From: Rhizobium sp.
GTDB taxonomy: Bacteria > Pseudomonadota > Gammaproteobacteria > Burkholderiales > Thiobacillaceae
Assembly (NCBI GenBank): GCA_019459285.1
Contig: JAIBEL010000054.1
Location: forward strand, 62,001 to 126,000
Direction of reading: 5' to 3'
Length of the DNA stretch: 64,000 nt
Positions 61,276-64,000 of this stretch are shown here, one piece after another. The notes beneath the pieces are model-generated. The model saw only the letters and a program-made list of their open reading frames with translations, ran no database searches and was not told the DNA's origin. Each line of letters begins with the position of its first letter. Positions within the stretch are counted from its first letter, which is position 1. Position numbers and translations under genes: made by a program.

Positions 61276-64000
61276 ATGTTGAATATCCTGATCGAAACCG
61301 CGCTGGCGCGACGCTGGTTCGTGCTCGCGCTGGCGCTGGTGCTGGCGGGACTGGGCGTGCGTGCGTTCCAGCAGATTCCCATCGACGCCTTCCCCGATGT
61401 CTCGACCACGCAGGTCAAGTTGATCCTGAAGGCGCCGGGCATGACGCCGGAAGAGGTGGAGGCGCGCATCGCCCAGCCGGTCGAAACCGAACTGCTGGGC
61501 ATTCCGAAACAGACCATCCTGCGCAGCCAGTCGAAGAATGCGCTGGTCGATATCACCGTCGATTTTGCCGAAGGCACGGACATCTACTGGGCGCGTCAGC
61601 AGGTGGCGGAGCGCTTCGCCAACGTGAAGGGCGATCTGCCCGCCAACGTATCGGGCGGCCTGGCGCCGATTTCCACGCCGCTGTCGGAACTCTACATGTT
61701 CACTCTCGAAGGGCCGCTGTCGCTGTCGGAAAAACGCACCCTGCTCGACTGGACGGTGCGCCCGCAATTGCGGGCGATTCCCGGTGTGGCCGACGTCAAT
61801 TCGCTCGGTGGCCGCGTCGCCACGTTCTCGGTGAGCCCCGACCCGGCGGCGTTGTCCGCGCGCGGCGTCACCTATGACGAATTGCGCAGGGCGCTGGAAA
61901 GCAACACCCGCAACGACGGCGCCGGGCGCGTCAACGAAGGCGAGGAAACCTGGGTGGTGCGCGTCAACGGCGGCATCGGCTCGCTGGACGATTTGCGGCA
62001 CATCGGCATCAAGACCGTGGGGGGCGTGGTCGTCACCGTCGGCGATGTCGCGCGCGTGGAACTGGGCGAGATGACCCGTTACGGCGCGGTGACGCAAAAC
62101 GGCCAGGGCGAGGCCGTGGAAGGTCTGGTGATCGGCCTGAAAGGCGTCAACGCGGGCGAGCTCATCAAGAACGTCAAGGCCAAACTTGCCGAGATCCAGG
62201 CCACGCTGCCGAAGGGCGTGACGATTTCGACGTTCTACGACCGCGCGCAACTGGTCGACCGCGCCGTCGGCACGGTGAGCAAGGCGCTGCTCGAAGCGGC
62301 GGTGCTGGTGGTGATCCTGTTGCTGCTGTTCCTCGGCAATCTGCGCGCGGCCATTGTGGTGGCGCTGATCCTGCCGCTGTCGGTGCTGGCGACGTTCGTG
62401 CTGATGCGCCAGTTCGGACTGTCGGCCAATCTGATGAGTTTGGGCGGACTGGCGATCGCCATCGGCCTCTTGGTCGATGCGGCGGTGGTGGTGGTGGAGA
62501 ACGTCGTCGCGCATCTGGCGCACGATCCGGAGAACACCAGCGAAACGCCGCTGCAACGCGTGCTGTGGGCGACGCAGGAAGTCGCTAGCCCGGTGACCTC
62601 GGGCATCGCCATCATCGCCATCGTGTTCCTGCCGCTGCTGACGCTGCAGGGCCTGGAGGGCAAGCTGTTCACGCCGGTCGCGCTGACCATCGTGTTCGCC
62701 CTGGCCGCGTCCCTGCTGCTGGCGCTCAGCGTGATCCCGGTGCTGGCCTCGTTTCTGTTGAAGCAGGGCGCGCACACCGATCCGTGGCTGCTGCGCAAGG
62801 CGCAAGGCATCTACACGCCGCTGCTCGATCGCGCGCTGGCGCGGCCGAAAATCGTCTACGCCACCGCAGGTGTGCTGATGCTGGCGGCGGTCGGCGTCTA
62901 TCCGCTGATCGGCAAGACCTTCATGCCGACCATGGACGAAGGCGACATCCTGGTGCAACTGGAAAAGCTGCCGTCGATCAGCCTGGAAGAATCGGTCGCG
63001 CAGGATTTGCGGGTGCAGCAGGCGCTGCTGAAGAATGTGCCGGAGATCCGCCGCATCGTCGCGCGCGCCGGTGCCGACGAACTCGGGCTCGATCCGATGG
63101 GGCTCAACGACACCGATTCCTTCCTGGTGCTGAAGCCGATGGCCGAATGGCGCAAGCCCGACAAGGAATGGCTGATCGGGGAAATCCGCAAGGTGGTCGA
63201 GGGCTTCCCCGGCATCGCCTACACCTTCACCCAGCCGATCGACATGCGGGTCTCGGAAATGCTCACCGGCTCGCGCGGCGATATCGCGATCAAGATTTTC
63301 GGGCCCGATCTCGCCACGCTCAATCGGCTGACCGGCGAGATTTTCAGCGTGGTCGGAAAAATCCCCGGCGCGTCCGATGTCTATACCCAGCAGAACGCGG
63401 GCGTGCAGTATCTGCAGGCGGAAGTCGACCGCAATGCGGCCGCCCGTTTCGGCCTCAGCGCTGACGACATCGCCATGCTGTTGCGCACGCAACTCGAGGG
63501 CGATGTCATCGGCACGATCCAGCAACAGGGGCGGCGCATTCCGCTGCAACTGCGCGGTCCCGCCGATTTGCGCGCGTCGCCCGACGCGCTGCAGGCGCTG
63601 CGCCTGACCCTCGCGGACGGCCGCGAGATCAGCCTCGATCAGGTGGCGCACCTCAAGCGCACCAACGGCCCGGTGGCGGTGAAGCGCGAGAACGCAGCCC
63701 GTTTCACCGTGGTGCAGAGCAATGTCGCCGGGCGCGACCTGGTCAGCTTCGTCGAGGACGCGAAAGCTGCCGTGGCCGCGCAGGTCAAGCTGCCGCCCGG
63801 CTATCACCTCACCTGGGGCGGCCAGTTCGAGAACCAGCAGCGCGCCGCGAAGCGCCTGATGATCGTGGTGCCGGTGGCGCTGCTGCTGATCGGCTTCCTG
63901 CTATACGTCACGTTCGGCGATGCGCGCCAGGCGCTGCTGGTGATGATGAACGTCCCGCTGGCGCTGATCGGCGGCATCTTCGCGCTGTGGGCGTCGGGCG
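61276..64000 (+). CDS. Heavy-metal RND efflux pump (CusA/CzcA family), 3' end outside window
   Basis: About 908 residues are visible with no stop, of an expected ~1,030. The start MLNILIETALARRWFVLALA and RAFQQIPIDAFPDVST are typical of the HME-RND family. The fourth membrane helix reads GGLAIAIGLLVDAAVVVVEN, closer to CusA (VDAA) than to the DFGxxxDGAV of CzcA. However, the region equivalent to CusA Met623 reads PMGLNDTDSF, without that methionine, so the metal cannot be assigned. It pumps cations from cytoplasm or periplasm through the adaptor. Strong ATG spacing after the adaptor stop. Confidence 0.93.
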   Translation, partial: MLNILIETALARRWFVLALALVLAGLGVRAFQQIPIDAFPDVSTTQVKLILKAPGMTPEEVEARIAQPVETELLGIPKQTILRSQSKNALVDITVDFAEGTDIYWARQQVAERFANVKGDLPANVSGGLAPISTPLSELYMFTLEGPLSLSEKRTLLDWTVRPQLRAIPGVADVNSLGGRVATFSVSPDPAALSARGVTYDELRRALESNTRNDGAGRVNEGEETWVVRVNGGIGSLDDLRHIGIKTVGGVVVTVGDVARVELGEMTRYGAVTQNGQGEAVEGLVIGLKGVNAGELIKNVKAKLAEIQATLPKGVTISTFYDRAQLVDRAVGTVSKALLEAAVLVVILLLLFLGNLRAAIVVALILPLSVLATFVLMRQFGLSANLMSLGGLAIAIGLLVDAAVVVVENVVAHLAHDPENTSETPLQRVLWATQEVASPVTSGIAIIAIVFLPLLTLQGLEGKLFTPVALTIVFALAASLLLALSVIPVLASFLLKQGAHTDPWLLRKAQGIYTPLLDRALARPKIVYATAGVLMLAAVGVYPLIGKTFMPTMDEGDILVQLEKLPSISLEESVAQDLRVQQALLKNVPEIRRIVARAGADELGLDPMGLNDTDSFLVLKPMAEWRKPDKEWLIGEIRKVVEGFPGIAYTFTQPIDMRVSEMLTGSRGDIAIKIFGPDLATLNRLTGEIFSVVGKIPGASDVYTQQNAGVQYLQAEVDRNAAARFGLSADDIAMLLRTQLEGDVIGTIQQQGRRIPLQLRGPADLRASPDALQALRLTLADGREISLDQVAHLKRTNGPVAVKRENAARFTVVQSNVAGRDLVSFVEDAKAAVAAQVKLPPGYHLTWGGQFENQQRAAKRLMIVVPVALLLIGFLLYVTFGDARQALLVMMNVPLALIGGIFALWASG

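Noticed and set aside
60205-63807. A 1200-codon open frame on the minus strand across the RND genes
   Set aside because: It is antisense to clearly conserved adaptor and pump genes; the translation is low-complexity (His/Arg/Gln rich), as expected of an antisense frame in GC-rich DNA.

Overview
The window is about 64 kb of a GC-rich Gram-negative chromosome. Outer-membrane genes (pldA, lpxC, an OmpA-family protein), betaproteobacterial gene order (rsmI/yraN/SIS protein/BON lipoprotein; the division cluster followed by lpxC and then secA) and abundant c-type cytochrome and metal-efflux genes suggest a betaproteobacterium, possibly a Thiobacillus-like (Nitrosomonadales) organism. The genus is an inference; no rRNA or other species marker is present.

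Bases 1-18,900 hold housekeeping and envelope genes: the end of an ABC transporter (FtsX-type permease plus ATPase), a beta-CASP metallo-beta-lactamase RNase, pldA, a secreted trypsin-like protease, a nucleotide-sugar dehydrogenase/epimerase pair, two HDOD-domain signalling proteins, dacB, a pyrR-like gene, ubiD, hldE-type adenylyltransferase, a BON lipoprotein, a SIS-domain protein (diaA/gmhA), yraN divergent from rsmI, and pyrC. A small gene after dacB is broken by a 57-bp palindromic element; a second copy lies after ftsZ.

Bases 18,950-38,425 hold rnpB and a complete division and cell-wall (dcw) cluster: mraZ-rsmH-ftsL-ftsI-murE-murF-mraY-murD-ftsW-murG-murC-murB-ddl-ftsQ-ftsA-ftsZ, then lpxC and a small membrane protein. 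Most junctions are 1-4 base overlaps. A consensus-like promoter and four 10-bp-spaced MraZ boxes precede mraZ. An OmpA-family gene, a diguanylate cyclase, a DciA-like gene, secA and two small conserved genes follow.

Bases 45,573-53,639 hold a copper/redox block. On the plus strand are small secreted proteins, a TolC-type outer-membrane factor, a Tat-exported multicopper oxidase and a CusF-like chaperone. On the minus strand a five-gene operon encodes cytochrome b561, a DUF1924 monohaem cytochrome with a frameshifted signal peptide, a dihaem cytochrome, and a response regulator with its sensor kinase. A 122-bp MITE-like inverted repeat and a secreted metallophosphoesterase follow.

Bases 55,540-59,640 are distinctly AT-richer and look acquired: two minus-strand genes of unknown function bordered by integron attC-like core sites, and a divergent OLD-family ATPase/TOPRIM nuclease of the kind found in phage defence. 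This is the most likely place for an undescribed system. From 59,759 the metal theme resumes with a His-rich secreted protein, an RND adaptor and a CusA/CzcA-type pump that runs off the window. The outer-membrane, chaperone and oxidase genes (46-49 kb) and the adaptor and pump genes (60-64 kb) may be two halves of one metal-efflux system.
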